DNA of 64,000 bases from CAVVEQ01 sp963828855 (GCA_963828855.1 CAWHGB010000001.1:123637-187636); one strand, 5' to 3'. Shown: positions 25,083-35,707, counted from the stretch's first letter. The notes: a model not told the origin generated them from the sequence alone. Numbers and translations: made by a program.

Positions 25083-26666
25083 ATGTGGAATAAACAATGG
25101 CGAGCAGATACCTGGAATCGGCTCTCGGAACCCTGGGATTTGCTGGTGATCGGCGGCGGTATCACCGGCGCAGGAGTACTGCGCCAGGCGGTACAAGCAG
25201 GCTTGAAGACCCTGTTGGTGGATGCCAACGATTTCAGCTTTGGCACTTCCAGCAAGTCCTCCAAAATGATCCACGGTGGCTTCCGCTACCTGGCCAATAA
25301 GCAGTATTCGGTCACGCGTGAATCAGTCCGCGAGCGCGAATGGATGTTGAAGGAAGCCCCTGGGTTGGTCATTCCCATCGGCTTTTACCTACCCGTGTAT
25401 TCCTCCTATCCCCTCTCCCTTGGCGCGTTCCGGAAAGGGGTGATCATCTACGATTTATTGGCACCCAAGTGGGACCACCGAACGGTGGATGCTGACGACC
25501 TCCAAACGGAGTTCCCGGGTTTAAATGGGAAAAGCCTGCTTGGCGGGATGCTCTACTTCGACGCCGGTATGGACGATTCCCGCCTGGTGATCCGCGTGCT
25601 GCGCGAAGCCTGCCGGGAGGGCGGGGCTGTCCTCAATTACACGCGCGCGGAATCGCTTCTTCGACGGATAGATGGAACCGTCTGCGGAGCGGTTTTACGA
25701 TCGGCGGACGGAAAAAGCGCCGAGGTGCGGGCGAAGGTGGTCATAAATGCTTGCGGTCCCTGGTCGGATGAGCTGCGGGCCGAGGTGGGCGGTGAGGGTC
25801 ATATCCGCAAGTTGCGCGGCTCTCACCTTGTCTTTGCCCGGGATCGTTTCCCCACGCGGGAAGCCGTCTCCCTTCTGCACCCCCGCGACCGGCGTTCGCT
25901 TTTCGTGGTGCCCTTCGAAGGCACCACCCTGGTGGGTACCACCGACCTCGATCACCCGAAAGATCTGGAGGAAAGTTCGGCGGAGCCTTTCGCCACCTCG
26001 GAGGAGATTGCCTATCTCCTAGAGGCCGCCAATTTCCTGTTTCCCTCTCTTGCCCTCACTCGGGCGGATATCCTTTCAACTTTTGCCGGCGTGCGGCCCA
26101 CACTTCAAAATGGAGCCTCCGATGCGCCTTCCAAGGTTTCCCGCAGGCACGCGCTGTTCCAGGAGCAGGGTTTGATAACCATCACCGGCGGAAAGTACAC
26201 CATCTTTCGCGTCATGGCCCGCCAGGCGTTGGAAGCCGCACTCGCGCAGATGGGGTGCAGCCCTTCGGTTCCAAAGCGGCGCATTTTCAACAAGGTCGAT
26301 CTAAGCGCCTTGGATTCCCTCGAGCCTGCTTCCGCGCGTTACCTGGCTGGCAGGCACGGGCTGGAGACGAGGGAGGTCCTCGCCGCAACGCAGGCAGGCG
26401 AGCGCGAATCCATCCCACCGCTGCAAAATATCTGGGCGGAGCTGCGTTGGGCTGCCCGCGAGGAAGGTGTGCTGTACCTCTCCGACCTGCTGCTGCGCCG
26501 CGTTCGCCTGGGGCTGCTGCTCCCGGATGGCGCTGCCGGGGTGATGGAGCGTGTGCGCGCCATCGTCCAGCCCGAGCTTGGTTGGGATGATGCGGAGTGG
26601 CAGCGGGAACTTTCTGATTACCGCGCCACGTGGAAGAAATATTATTCTTCGGAACCTGTACTGTGA
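25083..26666 (+). CDS. glpD: FAD-dependent glycerol-3-phosphate dehydrogenase
   Basis: 527 residues. Oxidises sn-glycerol 3-phosphate to dihydroxyacetone phosphate at the membrane, passing electrons to quinone. The FAD-binding Rossmann motif DLLVIGGGITGAGVLR, the family signature GTSSKSSKMIHGGFRYL, the FVVPFEGTTLVGTTD strand and the ITITGGKYTIFRVMA motif are all present, and the length is normal for GlpD. GGAGG precedes the ATG. It is followed by the alkyl-DHAP-synthase-like gene after 7 bases, so its product DHAP and that enzyme's substrate class are linked. Confidence 0.95.
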   Translation: MWNKQWRADTWNRLSEPWDLLVIGGGITGAGVLRQAVQAGLKTLLVDANDFSFGTSSKSSKMIHGGFRYLANKQYSVTRESVREREWMLKEAPGLVIPIGFYLPVYSSYPLSLGAFRKGVIIYDLLAPKWDHRTVDADDLQTEFPGLNGKSLLGGMLYFDAGMDDSRLVIRVLREACREGGAVLNYTRAESLLRRIDGTVCGAVLRSADGKSAEVRAKVVINACGPWSDELRAEVGGEGHIRKLRGSHLVFARDRFPTREAVSLLHPRDRRSLFVVPFEGTTLVGTTDLDHPKDLEESSAEPFATSEEIAYLLEAANFLFPSLALTRADILSTFAGVRPTLQNGASDAPSKVSRRHALFQEQGLITITGGKYTIFRVMARQALEAALAQMGCSPSVPKRRIFNKVDLSALDSLEPASARYLAGRHGLETREVLAATQAGERESIPPLQNIWAELRWAAREEGVLYLSDLLLRRVRLGLLLPDGAAGVMERVRAIVQPELGWDDAEWQRELSDYRATWKKYYSSEPVL

Positions 26667-26673
26667 GGCAGCC

Positions 26674-28479
26674 ATGACCAAGCAATCATCCTTCACTCCC
26701 CCCTGGTGCGAGACTATCGCCCCGTCTGACTCACGACGCAGCCTCTTCAAATACGGTGATCCTGCGGGTTTCAAACACCCCGGCAGCGGTCTTTATTCTT
26801 TCATGAAGGAAGCCTTCGCCATGACCGATGCGGATTTCCAGTCCCCGGACCTGTGCATGGACCCGCTCCCGGCTGAGATCCCCTCCAGACTGCCACCTGA
26901 CCACCTTCGCACCTTCGCGAAGATCGTCGGGGAGGAGAACATCAAGATCGATACCTACAGCCGGGTTAAGGCGTCTTATGGCGCAGGCCAGGTGGACGCC
27001 CTGCGCCTGCGGCACGGGATCATAGAGAACCTGCCGGAAGCCGTCCTTGCCCCGCGAGGACGCGCAGATGTGGAAGCTATCGTCAATTACTGCAACGACC
27101 ACCGCATTCCCCTGTATGTATATGGCGGGGGTTCCACCGTCACCCGCGGCATGGAGGCGGTGAAGGGCGGTATCTGCCTGGACTTGAGCGTCCACATGCG
27201 CCGGGTGCTGGTTTTCAACGAAACCGACCAGACCATCACCGTGGAGCCGGGCATCTGGGGGCCTGAATTGGAGGATATTCTCAACCGCGCCCCCGAGACC
27301 CTTTCCGCCTCGCGTGCCTACACATGCGGGCATTTTCCCCAATCCTTCGAGCACTCCAGCGTGGGCGGCTGGGTGGTCACCCGCGGCGCGGGGCAGAACT
27401 CCACCTATTATGGCAAGATCGAGGATATCCTTTATTCCCTCGAGATGGTTTACCCTGGCGGCGTGATCGCCACCCCCGCCTACCCCCGCTCGGCAACCGG
27501 ACCCGATTTCCGCCAGGTCCTGGCCGGCTCGGAGGGCACTTTTGGGGTGGTCACCTCGGTCACGCTGCGCGTCTTCCGCCACACGCCCAAATCCACCCGC
27601 CGCTATGCCTGGCTCTTCCGCACCTGGGAGGACGCCCTGGAAACCTACCGCGAGGTGATGCAGTCGGAATCCGGTTTTCCCTCCGTCTTTCGTTTATCAG
27701 ATCCCGAGGAGACCGATGTAGCCTTGCGCACCTACCACATCCACGGTACCCTGGCCGATTCGCTCCTGCGCACGCTGGGATTCAATCCCATGCAGCGCTG
27801 CCTGCTGCTCGGCACCAGTGGTGGGCAGGAGGATCACGCCCGGTTGGTCGCCAACCGGGTCAATTCACTCTGCCGGGCGAAACGAGCCTTTCCACTCACC
27901 CCCTTCCGGGTGGTGCAGTCCTGGGAGAAATCGCGCTTCACCGATCCCTTCCTGCGCGAGGACCTTTCTGATCACGGCATTCTCATCGACACCCTCGAGT
28001 GCGCCGTGCCCTGGTCCAAATTGTCGCAGGTCCACACCGGCGTCCGCGCGGTGGTCAAAGCCCGCCCGCGGACCGTGTGCATGACCCACCTCTCCCACGC
28101 CTACCCGCAAGGCGCGAACCTGTATTTCATCTTCATCGCCCGCATGAGCGAAATTAGCACATACCTGAAGATGCAGTACAGCGTCCTGGAAGCCATCCAA
28201 AAGACCGGCGCGGCGATGAGCCATCACCACGGCATTGGCAAGCAGACCGCCCCCTGGCTGGAGGAGCAGATCGGGGCACCCTGCATGGAAGTGCTGCGTG
28301 CGCTGAAAGCGCACTTTGACCCGCTCGGTATCCTCAACCCCGGCGGCACCCTGGGGTTGGATATGACCCCCGAACAAGCCGGCAAGCGCTGGGGAATCGA
28401 TAAAACAGGGAAGGCCCGCGCCGCGGGCAAAGCTGAGCTGGAACAGAAGTTTCAGGCGAAGCGCCGGAAATTTGAATGA
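26674..28479 (+). CDS. Alkyldihydroxyacetonephosphate synthase-like flavoprotein
   Basis: 601 residues from the ATG at 26674; the ORF extends further upstream, but that part overlaps glpD in another frame. FAD-linked oxidase of the VAO/PCMH fold. The FAD domain has VYGGGSTVTRGMEAVKGGI and SSVGGWVVTRGAGQNSTYYG, the AGPS-specific block. The C-terminal cap has the triple-His segment AMSHHHGIGKQTAPWL, also characteristic of AGPS. In eukaryotes AGPS replaces the acyl chain of acyl-DHAP with an alkyl chain to begin ether-lipid synthesis. The bacterial reaction here is inferred; it might instead be another glycerol-phosphate-linked oxidase. Confidence 0.88.
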   Translation: MTKQSSFTPPWCETIAPSDSRRSLFKYGDPAGFKHPGSGLYSFMKEAFAMTDADFQSPDLCMDPLPAEIPSRLPPDHLRTFAKIVGEENIKIDTYSRVKASYGAGQVDALRLRHGIIENLPEAVLAPRGRADVEAIVNYCNDHRIPLYVYGGGSTVTRGMEAVKGGICLDLSVHMRRVLVFNETDQTITVEPGIWGPELEDILNRAPETLSASRAYTCGHFPQSFEHSSVGGWVVTRGAGQNSTYYGKIEDILYSLEMVYPGGVIATPAYPRSATGPDFRQVLAGSEGTFGVVTSVTLRVFRHTPKSTRRYAWLFRTWEDALETYREVMQSESGFPSVFRLSDPEETDVALRTYHIHGTLADSLLRTLGFNPMQRCLLLGTSGGQEDHARLVANRVNSLCRAKRAFPLTPFRVVQSWEKSRFTDPFLREDLSDHGILIDTLECAVPWSKLSQVHTGVRAVVKARPRTVCMTHLSHAYPQGANLYFIFIARMSEISTYLKMQYSVLEAIQKTGAAMSHHHGIGKQTAPWLEEQIGAPCMEVLRALKAHFDPLGILNPGGTLGLDMTPEQAGKRWGIDKTGKARAAGKAELEQKFQAKRRKFE

Positions 28480-28514
28480 TTTTGAATGTTTAAATTAATA
28501 TATTAAGGTGCGCA

Positions 28515-28868
28515 ATGGGAACCGAACTTGAAGATTTCCTGGACCCCTACCCTCCCGCCGTCCGCGAAATTACCCTCCAGGCACGTGAGCTGATCCTCGC
28601 CGAAATGCCCGGCGCGATCGAAATGGTGGATCCGCCCTCGCGGATCATCGCCTTCGGGTACGGACGCAAATACGCCGACCTGGTATTCGCCCTGGCGCCC
28701 TTCGCCGATCACGTTAACCTGATGTTTTCCCGGGGTGCTTCCCTTTCGGATCCGGCTGGCAAACTACGCGGCACCGGTAAGAAAGCCCGCCATGCCCGCC
28801 TGGAGACGCTGGACGATCTGGGGAACCCCGCCCTGCTCGAATTGATCCGGGCGGCTTTGGGAAATTAA
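28515..28868 (+). CDS. DUF1801-family protein
   Basis: 117 residues. It matches the YdhG-like DUF1801 fold, with the N-terminal FLDPYPPAVREITLQARELI helix, the AFGYGRKYADLVFALAPFADHVNLMF strands and the Lys/Arg-rich KLRGTGKKARHARLETLDDL stretch near the C-terminus. Function unknown; it is cytoplasmic and co-directional with the upstream flavoprotein after a 35-base gap. Confidence 0.8.
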   Translation: MGTELEDFLDPYPPAVREITLQARELILAEMPGAIEMVDPPSRIIAFGYGRKYADLVFALAPFADHVNLMFSRGASLSDPAGKLRGTGKKARHARLETLDDLGNPALLELIRAALGN

Positions 28869-28951
28869 CATAAACCGGGAAACAAATTAGGTTCTACTCT
28901 TCGTTAGTTTTTATTTGTCAATAACATGATCTCGAAAGTCGTCCGTTATCT

Positions 28952-29004
28952 AACACAATAATCGGATGGTTTCTTTTGGCAAAATTGTGTTAATGGCGGA
29001 TAAT
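28952..29004 (+). promoter_or_regulatory. Promoter with flanking inverted repeat, upstream of the FGGY kinase
   Basis: TTGGCA at 28976-28981, a 17-base spacer and GATAAT at 28999-29004. AACACAAT at 28952-28959 and ATTGTGTT at 28984-28991 are inverted copies that bracket the -35 box, a likely regulator site. Confidence 0.6.
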
Positions 29005-29030
29005 ATCTAAAAACCTGGGAGGATCCCGCC

Positions 29031-30575
29031 ATGCCCGAGAACCTGCTTGCCATCGATCACGGGACGCAATCCGCGCGTGCCCTGCTTTTCGACCCGCGGG
29101 GCAACCTGCTCGCGAAAGAACGCGTGCCCATCGAGCCCTACTACTCCACCGCCCCGGGCCTGGCTGAGCAGGATCCAGCCGTCTTCTGGAACGCGCTCTG
29201 CTCCGCCTGCAAAGGCTTGTTCAAACAAAAGGGTGTGGATCCCTCCTCCATCGCCGCGGTAGCCCTCACCACCCAGCGCTCCACCGTGCTCAACCTGGAT
29301 GCGGAAGGCAAGCCCCTGCGCCCGGCCATCGTCTGGCTGGACCAGCGCCGCACCGAGGGGTTTACCCCTGTCGGGGGTTTGTGGGGCGCGGCCTTCAAGC
29401 TCGCCGGCGCCAGCGAGACGGTCGCCTACCTGCAGGCCGAAGCCGAGGCCAACTGGCTCTCCACCCACCAACCCGAGATCTGGAAGGCCACCCGCCATTA
29501 CGTGTTCCTCTCCGGTTACCTGACGCACCTGCTCACCGGGCGCTTCGTGGATTCGGTCGGCAGCCAGGTGGGCTACGTGCCCTTCGACTATAAATCCCAG
29601 CGCTGGGCAGCCTCCTCCGACTGGAAGTGGCAGGCCATCCCGCTCGACCCAGCCTTGCTGGTCGAGCTCATCCCCCAGGGGCAGGAGCTGGGGCGCATCA
29701 CCCCCGAGGCCGCCGCGCAAACCGGCATCCCGGCCGGGCTGCCGCTCATCGCCGCCGCCGCCGATAAAGCCTGCGAGGTGATCGGCGCCGGCTCGCTCGA
29801 CCCCTCCATCGCCTGCCTCTCCTACGGCACCACCGCCACCATCAACACCACCCACGATAAATACATCGAGGTCATCCCGCTCATCCCCCCCTACCCCGCC
29901 GCCGTACCCGGGCTCTACAGCTTCGAGATCCAGATCTACCGCGGCTACTGGATGGTGAGCTGGTTCAAGCAGGAGTTCGGCCTGCGCGAGGAACGCCTGG
30001 CTTCGGAAAAAGGTGTGGAGCCCGAGGCGCTCTTCGACGAGCTGGTGGAATCCGTCCCGCCCGGCTCGCAGGGGTTGGTGCTGCAGCCCTACTGGTCGCC
30101 CGGGCTTGCGCTCCCCCGGTCCCGAAGCGCGCGGCGCGATCATCGGTTTTGGCGATGTGCACACCCGCGCCCACATCTACCGCGCCATCCTGGAAGGCCT
30201 GGCCTATGCCCTGCGCGAGGGCGCCGAGCGCACCGAGAAGCGCAGCAAGGTGAAGATCACGGAGCTGCGCGTGGCCGGCGGGGGCAGCCAGTCCCGGGCT
30301 GCCATGCAGCTCACCGCCGATATCTTCGGACTGCCCACCGCCCGCCCGCACGTCTACGAAGCCAGCGGGCTGGGTGCTGCCATCGACGCTGCCGTGGGTG
30401 TCGAAGCTACACCCCGATTTCAAGACCGCGGTCGAGGCCATGACCCACATCGGGGATGTCTTCGATCCCGATCCCGAAGAATCGCCGCGTTTACGACGAG
30501 CTTTATAACGAGATCTATTTGAAGATGTACTCCAAGTTGCAGCCGTTTTATAAGAAGATCCGCAAGATTGGGTAG
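29031..30575 (+). CDS. FGGY-family carbohydrate kinase, three apparent frameshifts
   Basis: About 514 residues when read to the TAG at 30573-30575. The N-terminal ATPase domain starts with LLAIDHGTQSARALLFD (phosphate 1 motif) and contains the catalytic-Asp segment AIVWLDQRRTEG; the C-terminal domain has AAADKACEVIGAGSL, SYGTTATINTT and the adenosine motif ITELRVAGGGSQSRAAMQLTADI. The frame has to change near 30115, 30400 and 30480; the last frame ends KKIRKIG. Closest in feel to glycerol/xylulose kinases. Linkage to glpD would suit a glycerol kinase, but it has its own promoter and the substrate is not certain. Confidence 0.82.
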
Positions 30576-30600
30576 GCTAATTGCATACCCGAAGGAAATA

Positions 30601-31656
30601 ATGGCGAATCCGGTCGTGGATTTCTTTCGTTTTACAGGTGCTTTTCTCAAGCTCAAATGGCTGGGCTGGTTTTCGAAGCCTGCCCCGCTGGCCGGCGGCG
30701 TGCTGGATGAGCAGATCCACCTGCTGCTCCGCATCCAGGAGTTGATGGGCGAAAAACCCTTGCCCGGGCAAACCCCGGCGCAAGCCCGCGAACATTTCAA
30801 TACGTTGATCCCAAGCCTGAAAAGCATCGGTGGGTTGTTTGAGAAGGTGGATACCATCCGCGATCTGCAGATTCCGGGACCGGCAGGGAATATCCCAGCC
30901 CGTCTCTACCAGATGTCAGCCGATAAACCGCTGCCCCTGATGCTCTATTTTCACGGCGGAGGCTGGGTAATCGGTAACATTGAGACCGCCGATAACATTT
31001 CACGCTTTATCTGCAAACATGCGGGTTGCCACGTGCTTTCAATTGATTACCGCCTGGCCCCCGAGCACCCCTTCCCTGCCGCGGTGGAGGATTCCTATGC
31101 AGCCCTGGAGTGGGTTCACGAACACGCCGCAGAGCTCGGTGCTGATCCGGCGCGTATTCTAGCGGGGGGCGATTCTGCCGGCGGAAACCTCACGGCGGTC
31201 ATATCCCAGCTGGCAGTACAGAGGGGTAAGTCGCTCCTCGCCGGTCAGGTTCTTTTCTATGCTGCGGTAGATGGTGCGCATCTGGACACCCCTTCCTATA
31301 AAGAATTCGGCGGTCAGGCATTGGGGTTACCGAAGGTGGATATCGAATGGTTCCTTGATCATTACTCACCAAATATCAATGCCCGGCAGGACCCGCGCCT
31401 CTCCCCCCTGCTCGAAAAGGATCTTCGCGGCCTTCCCCCCGCGCTGATCGTTACTGCTGAATTCGATGTTCTCCGAGATGAGGCCGAAGCCTACGCGGAA
31501 CACCTAGTGCGCGCAGGGGTGCCGGTCACTTTATTGCGCTGCAACGGCATGAACCACGGATTTCTCACCACCGTTGGATTGATCCGCAGGTCCGGAATCT
31601 ATTTCAATCAAATCACAGAAAAAATTAAAGATCTAACTTCAGTTGACAATTCATGA
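30601..31656 (+). CDS. Alpha/beta hydrolase, HSL-type esterase
   Basis: 351 residues from the ATG at 30601 (GAAGG box). It shows the hormone-sensitive-lipase family oxyanion motif HGGGW, the nucleophile elbow GGDSAGGN, the Asp in FDVLRDEAEAYAEHL and the final His in GMNHGF. An N-terminal cap of about 100 residues has an amphipathic hydrophobic stretch but no signal peptide. It follows the kinase after 25 bases and may be co-transcribed. It probably cleaves short acyl esters. Confidence 0.92.
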   Translation: MANPVVDFFRFTGAFLKLKWLGWFSKPAPLAGGVLDEQIHLLLRIQELMGEKPLPGQTPAQAREHFNTLIPSLKSIGGLFEKVDTIRDLQIPGPAGNIPARLYQMSADKPLPLMLYFHGGGWVIGNIETADNISRFICKHAGCHVLSIDYRLAPEHPFPAAVEDSYAALEWVHEHAAELGADPARILAGGDSAGGNLTAVISQLAVQRGKSLLAGQVLFYAAVDGAHLDTPSYKEFGGQALGLPKVDIEWFLDHYSPNINARQDPRLSPLLEKDLRGLPPALIVTAEFDVLRDEAEAYAEHLVRAGVPVTLLRCNGMNHGFLTTVGLIRRSGIYFNQITEKIKDLTSVDNS

Positions 31657-31773
31657 CAAGAATGTCAATTACAGCGTATATTCCTCTGCTAGAGGAAAGA
31701 TGTAAGTGCATTTCATTGATTAAAACTGTTTTCATCCATTCGGCGAATAGGGTCTTTCCGGAGTTTTATACAC

Positions 31774-31779
31774 TATAAT
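31774..31779 (+). promoter_or_regulatory. -10 box of proC
   Basis: TATAAT within ACACTATAATTTC, 27 bases before the ATG at 31807. The same 13 bases occur before the MttB gene at 11301-11313. No good -35 box. Confidence 0.4.
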
Positions 31780-31806
31780 TTCATATCTTTTTCTGAGGGT
31801 ATTATC

Positions 31807-32642
31807 ATGACCGAAAAAACCCGTTTTGCCATTATTGGAGCCGGGGTGATGGGAGAAGCCATCATCGCCGGGCTGCTGCATAAAGAGATCACCACCCCCG
31901 CCGGGGTGACCGCCGCCGGTCCGCGCTCGGCGCGCGGCGAGGAGCTGGTGGAGCGCTACAAGATCGGTTTCGCCGGCAACGCCGAAGCCGCCAAAACCGC
32001 GGATGTGGTCATCCTCTCGGTCAAAGCCGCAGCGCCTGTCCGCAGTGATGAAGGACCTGCGCGGGGTCATCCCGCCCGCGTCGCTCGTGATCTCCATCAT
32101 CGCCGGCGCAAAGGTTTCTGCTCTTCAAAACGGGCTCGGGTCACCGGCCGTGATCCGCGCCATGCCCAACACCCCGGCCCAGATCGGCGAGGGCATCGCC
32201 GTGTGGACCGCCGCGCCCGAGGTCACCGAAAAACAGCGCGAGCTGGCCGCGCGCATCCTGCACGCACTCGGCGAGGAGATCTTCGTGGAGGACGAGAACT
32301 ACCTGGATATGGCCACCGCCCTCTCCGGCACCGGCCCGGCCTATGTGTTCCTCTTCATGGAAGCCATGATCGACGCGGGTGTGCACCTGGGCTTTCCGCG
32401 GCGCATCGCCGAGCAGCTGGTCACCGCAGACCCTGCGCGGCTCGGTGGACTACTACGCCGGGCGCAAGCAGCACGCCGCCAGCCTGCGCAACGAGGTCAC
32501 CTCCCCGGGCGGCACCTCCGCCGAGGCGCTCTATTACCTGGAAAAAGCCGGCTTCCGCACCGCCATCTCGCGCGCCGTGTGGGCTGCCTACGAGCGCAGC
32601 CAGGCGCTTGGCGCGGGCAAGGACGCGCAGAAACCGGATTGA
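31807..32642 (+). CDS. proC: Pyrroline-5-carboxylate reductase, two apparent frameshifts
   Basis: Last step of proline synthesis, NAD(P)H-dependent. The N-terminal Rossmann motif AIIGAGVMGEAIIAGLL, the VIRAMPNTPAQIGEG segment and the C-terminal helical signature with ALSGTGPAYVFLFMEAM and TSPGGTSAEALYYLE are all present; length (about 278) is normal. The frame changes near 32026 and near 32435. Because the conserved motifs on each side of both sites are intact, sequencing errors are likely. A bidirectional terminator follows. Confidence 0.92.
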
Positions 32643-32668
32643 TCCCGGTATCCACCAGAAAAATAAAA

Positions 32669-32700
32669 CCCCGAAGGATCATCCTTCGGGGTTGATTTTT
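32669..32700. terminator. Bidirectional intrinsic terminator
   Basis: CCCCGAAGGA, a three-base loop, TCCTTCGGGG, then a T-rich run; an A-rich run precedes it. It lies between the convergent proC and beta-helix genes. Confidence 0.85.
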
Positions 32701-32713
32701 ATGTTCGATTCCT

Positions 32714-34481
32714 TTACTTGATCGGAACCATGGTCAGCACATACGTACCGGGTTTGTTGGCGTAGGTGAAAGCCATCCCGCCCCCCACCCCGGTGGACAT
32801 CGGTGTCCAGCTGGAAGTGGCTGGGTCGAAGTACTGGATCACCAGGCGCATTCCGCCGGGCAGGACGAACCCTTCCGGAAGGTAGAAGCGGATGACCATA
32901 TATCCGATGAGCGCATCCAGCGGGCTGCCATCCGGGATTGGTGATCGCCAGGTTGAACCCGTATGGCATGAAAGTGATCCCCTCGCCCAAAGGAGCCGGC
33001 AGCTCGCTTTCATCCAGCGGTGTGTAGACGCCCGTGCTGCCATCCGGTGCGGAACCGGACATGAGGATGGTGCGCTGGATCTCCTTTTCCTTGCCGTCCT
33101 TTTCCTCCATCAATTTGAAGACGGTCGCGTACCCGCCTTTGAATTCCACCGATCCGCTCGGGTCGTCCACATTGACGATCACTACCTGGGTTTTGCCTTC
33201 CTGGGGCTTTTCCTCTTCACCGTCTGATCCACCGCCTTTGCAGGAGGGGCACAGGTAGGTACAGGGGGCATACTGTTCCTCAACGGGATTGGGCGACACA
33301 AGCTGCAGCTGATCGAGGATCCCGTTGCCGGAGATTGTGTTGCTGCCCATATAAATTGTACCGCCGGCAGTTGCGTTCAAGCCGTAGCCGCTGTTACCTT
33401 TCATTTTGTTGCAAAGCAGCATCATGTCGTTGGCGCTGCTCAGGTTCATCCCGTCCGCGTCGCCGGGAAGGACAGCGAAGATTGTCGGAGTAGTTGGAAC
33501 AGCGGATACGTTATTGAGTGCCTGGCTGCAAAGGACAAAAAGGTTGGATCCTGCTGCGGCGAGAAGCCCAGTGCTGCCGTTGGAGTTAAACTTGGAGGAT
33601 TCCACGTACACGTCACCAGTGGAATTGACCACCATCCCGCTTCCGTTCGGATTTCCGGATGAACTGACTCTGGTCAGGCTGACGAAGGCAGCATCCACTT
33701 CGTTGGTTGCCCCATTCTCATCAGCTTTGATATCTCCCAGGATGGCGTCACCGGATACTTCAATATCCAATCCTGCGCCAGCGTTGCCGCTCAACTCACT
33801 GTTAAAAACGTACGCGTCCTCGGTTTGACCAATGGTCAGCGCTGTTCCCTGAACTCCGGAAATCACGAAGTTCTCCATCCAGAAGCTCAGAAGGTTGGAG
33901 ACAACCACCGGGCGGTTGAGAACGGTCTTTCCCGTCACTTCCCCCGTGGAGAAATCCACACCGCCGATCAGGTTCAGCCAGCTTGGGGCATCCGGCCAGG
34001 CCGCGCCGTCGATCACCACCGGTGCAGGGGTAAGGTCGGTGTAATCCACCGCCACATAGATAGTACCCGAGCCAGAAAGTGCTGCAGCTGAGATCGCGTC
34101 CTCAATTGTTGGCAATGCCGCAGTGCAGGTAACATCTCCCCAGATCGCGGAGCCGGGGCAGTATATCGGGTCGCCGCTGACAAGCGCTGAAGCCGTGGTT
34201 TCTTCGACAAGGGGAAGTGCCTCCCCGTTCAAATCCAGTGGGACTACAACGACTTCGTCTGGCACCTGGGCAACCACTTCCTCCACTGTGAGGGTTTCCG
34301 CTGGAGTTTCCTCCACCACAGATGAAACTTCCTCCGGGGGAAGCTGTTCTTCCGCCTGAGGGGTTTCAGGAAGTGGTGGTTCCTCACCCTCCGCCATCAC
34401 CGCGCCAAGCGGAAACGCCGAGAAAAGCAGCGCCAGGATCAGCGCGGCTGTCAACATGGACCAACGAGATTTTTTAAACAT
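32714..34481 (-). CDS. Secreted right-handed beta-helix protein, one frameshift
   Basis: About 589 residues. A Sec signal peptide (first 30 residues, cleavage after AVMA) is followed by an acidic Pro/Glu/Val-rich linker to about residue 95. The middle part (about 105-400) consists of short repeats with Asn/Gly turns such as NSELSGNAGAGLDIEVSG and NKMKGNSGYGLNATAGG, typical of parallel beta-helix domains. A Cys-x2-Cys region and an acidic/Gly linker lead to a C-terminal domain ending VLTMVPIK. The frame changes near 32938 at a CCC run. GGAGG precedes the ATG at 34481. Surface or extracellular location; ligand unknown. Confidence 0.75.
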
Positions 34482-34720
34482 AATTGCCTCCTTCGAAAAA
34501 TTGAAAAATTAAAAATAAAGCCTATTCGCCCAATATACAGGCTACTATATTATTGTATAGACCCGTGAAGAAGGTTACAACCCACCTTTCAAAACCGTTA
34601 AGATATCGTAGGGAGCATTGTTTTTAGTGTTACAACAACACAAATAATGCTTAATTTAATTCTAATATTTAATTTATATTTAACAACTCGATTAAGTATT
34701 TTGAAAACATCGGTCTGCTT

Positions 34721-35637
34721 TTACTTGTAGGTCACATACACCGTCGCGAGGGCGAGGATGGAACCATCCGCGGGACTGGTATCCACGACTTCCACGCGCA
34801 CCAGTCCGCTGGGAACGGAGGCCGCGGCCAGATCCACGGTCGTGTCAAAGGTGCCCGGCCCGCCCATCTCCGCAGCGGTCACCGCCAGCGGCCCGGCCGA
34901 GACCTGCGTCCCGCTGGCATCAAAGAGGTTCACGACCAGGTTGTTCTCGAAGGGTGCCACCGTTACGCTGCCGCTGAGCGGCATGGGGCTGGAAACATCG
35001 CTTCCCGCTGTTGGTACGTCAATGGTGATCGTGCGGGTCAGCCCATTGGCCGTCTGCGAGGAGGTGCTCATCAGAGTCAGCCCAGAAGGTGGGAAGGTAA
35101 TTGGTAGACACGTGTCTCTGCCTGGCTTGGGCAGCACTGGGGGTCGTTGGGACCCTGTGCCATCAAGGAAACAGTTACCTGGCCGTTCTGCACGCTGACG
35201 GATTGCACTTGCACCCTGTCGCCCAGGGTCACTCCCTTTTCGGGTTTTGGTCCTTCTGTTGTTGCCAGTACAGGTACTAGTGAAAGGAAGGTTCCACTGC
35301 CGCCGTAATTCTCGGCCAGGACAACGACTGCATCTGCAACACCATCATTATTTAAATCACCGAAGGCGATATTTGGCAGCAGCGCTGCCATCAGGTAATC
35401 CGCACCCTGCCCGGCTTCATACTTGCCGCCAGCAAGCTGAACCGTCTGGCTTCCATCCCGCACCGGGAAGGACGCACCCAGGAGGGCTTCCTGCGAAACC
35501 GCCTGGATGGAAGCGGTCGGGGTCGCAAGTACAGGTTCAGGTGTGGGCGGCTGCGGAACGGGGGTGGGTTGCGCGCAGGCGGCAAGGACCAGGAACAGAG
35601 CGGACACGGCTGGTAAAAAATTTTTGATCTTTATCAT
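34721..35637 (-). CDS. Lipoprotein with FG-GAP-like and Gmad2 domains, one frameshift
   Basis: About 305 residues. Signal peptide with lipobox LAAC, then a Pro/Thr linker (QPTPVPQPPTPEPV). Residues about 65-170 include AFGDLNNDGVADAVVVLAEN, a calcium-binding FG-GAP-like segment. The C-terminal 100 residues match the Gmad2 immunoglobulin-like domain (SPMPLSGSVTVAPFENNLVV, then a G-x-F-x-T-x-V strand). The frame changes near 35097. Gmad2 domains occur in surface proteins of sporulating and non-sporulating bacteria alike, so no sporulation role is implied. Confidence 0.8.
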
Positions 35638-35707
35638 TTTTCCCTCATGTAATTATTCTTTCGGCGCATTTTACCATTATGGCGGCTTGTCGCGTCGACG
35701 CTTACCA

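Noticed and set aside
26551..26673. N-terminal extension of the AGPS-like protein
   Set aside because: It overlaps the end of glpD in another frame; the ATG at 26674 lies just after the glpD stop.
34721..35637. A sporulation or germination function for the Gmad2 lipoprotein
   Set aside because: Gmad2 domains are common outside sporulating bacteria and no sporulation gene is present in the window.
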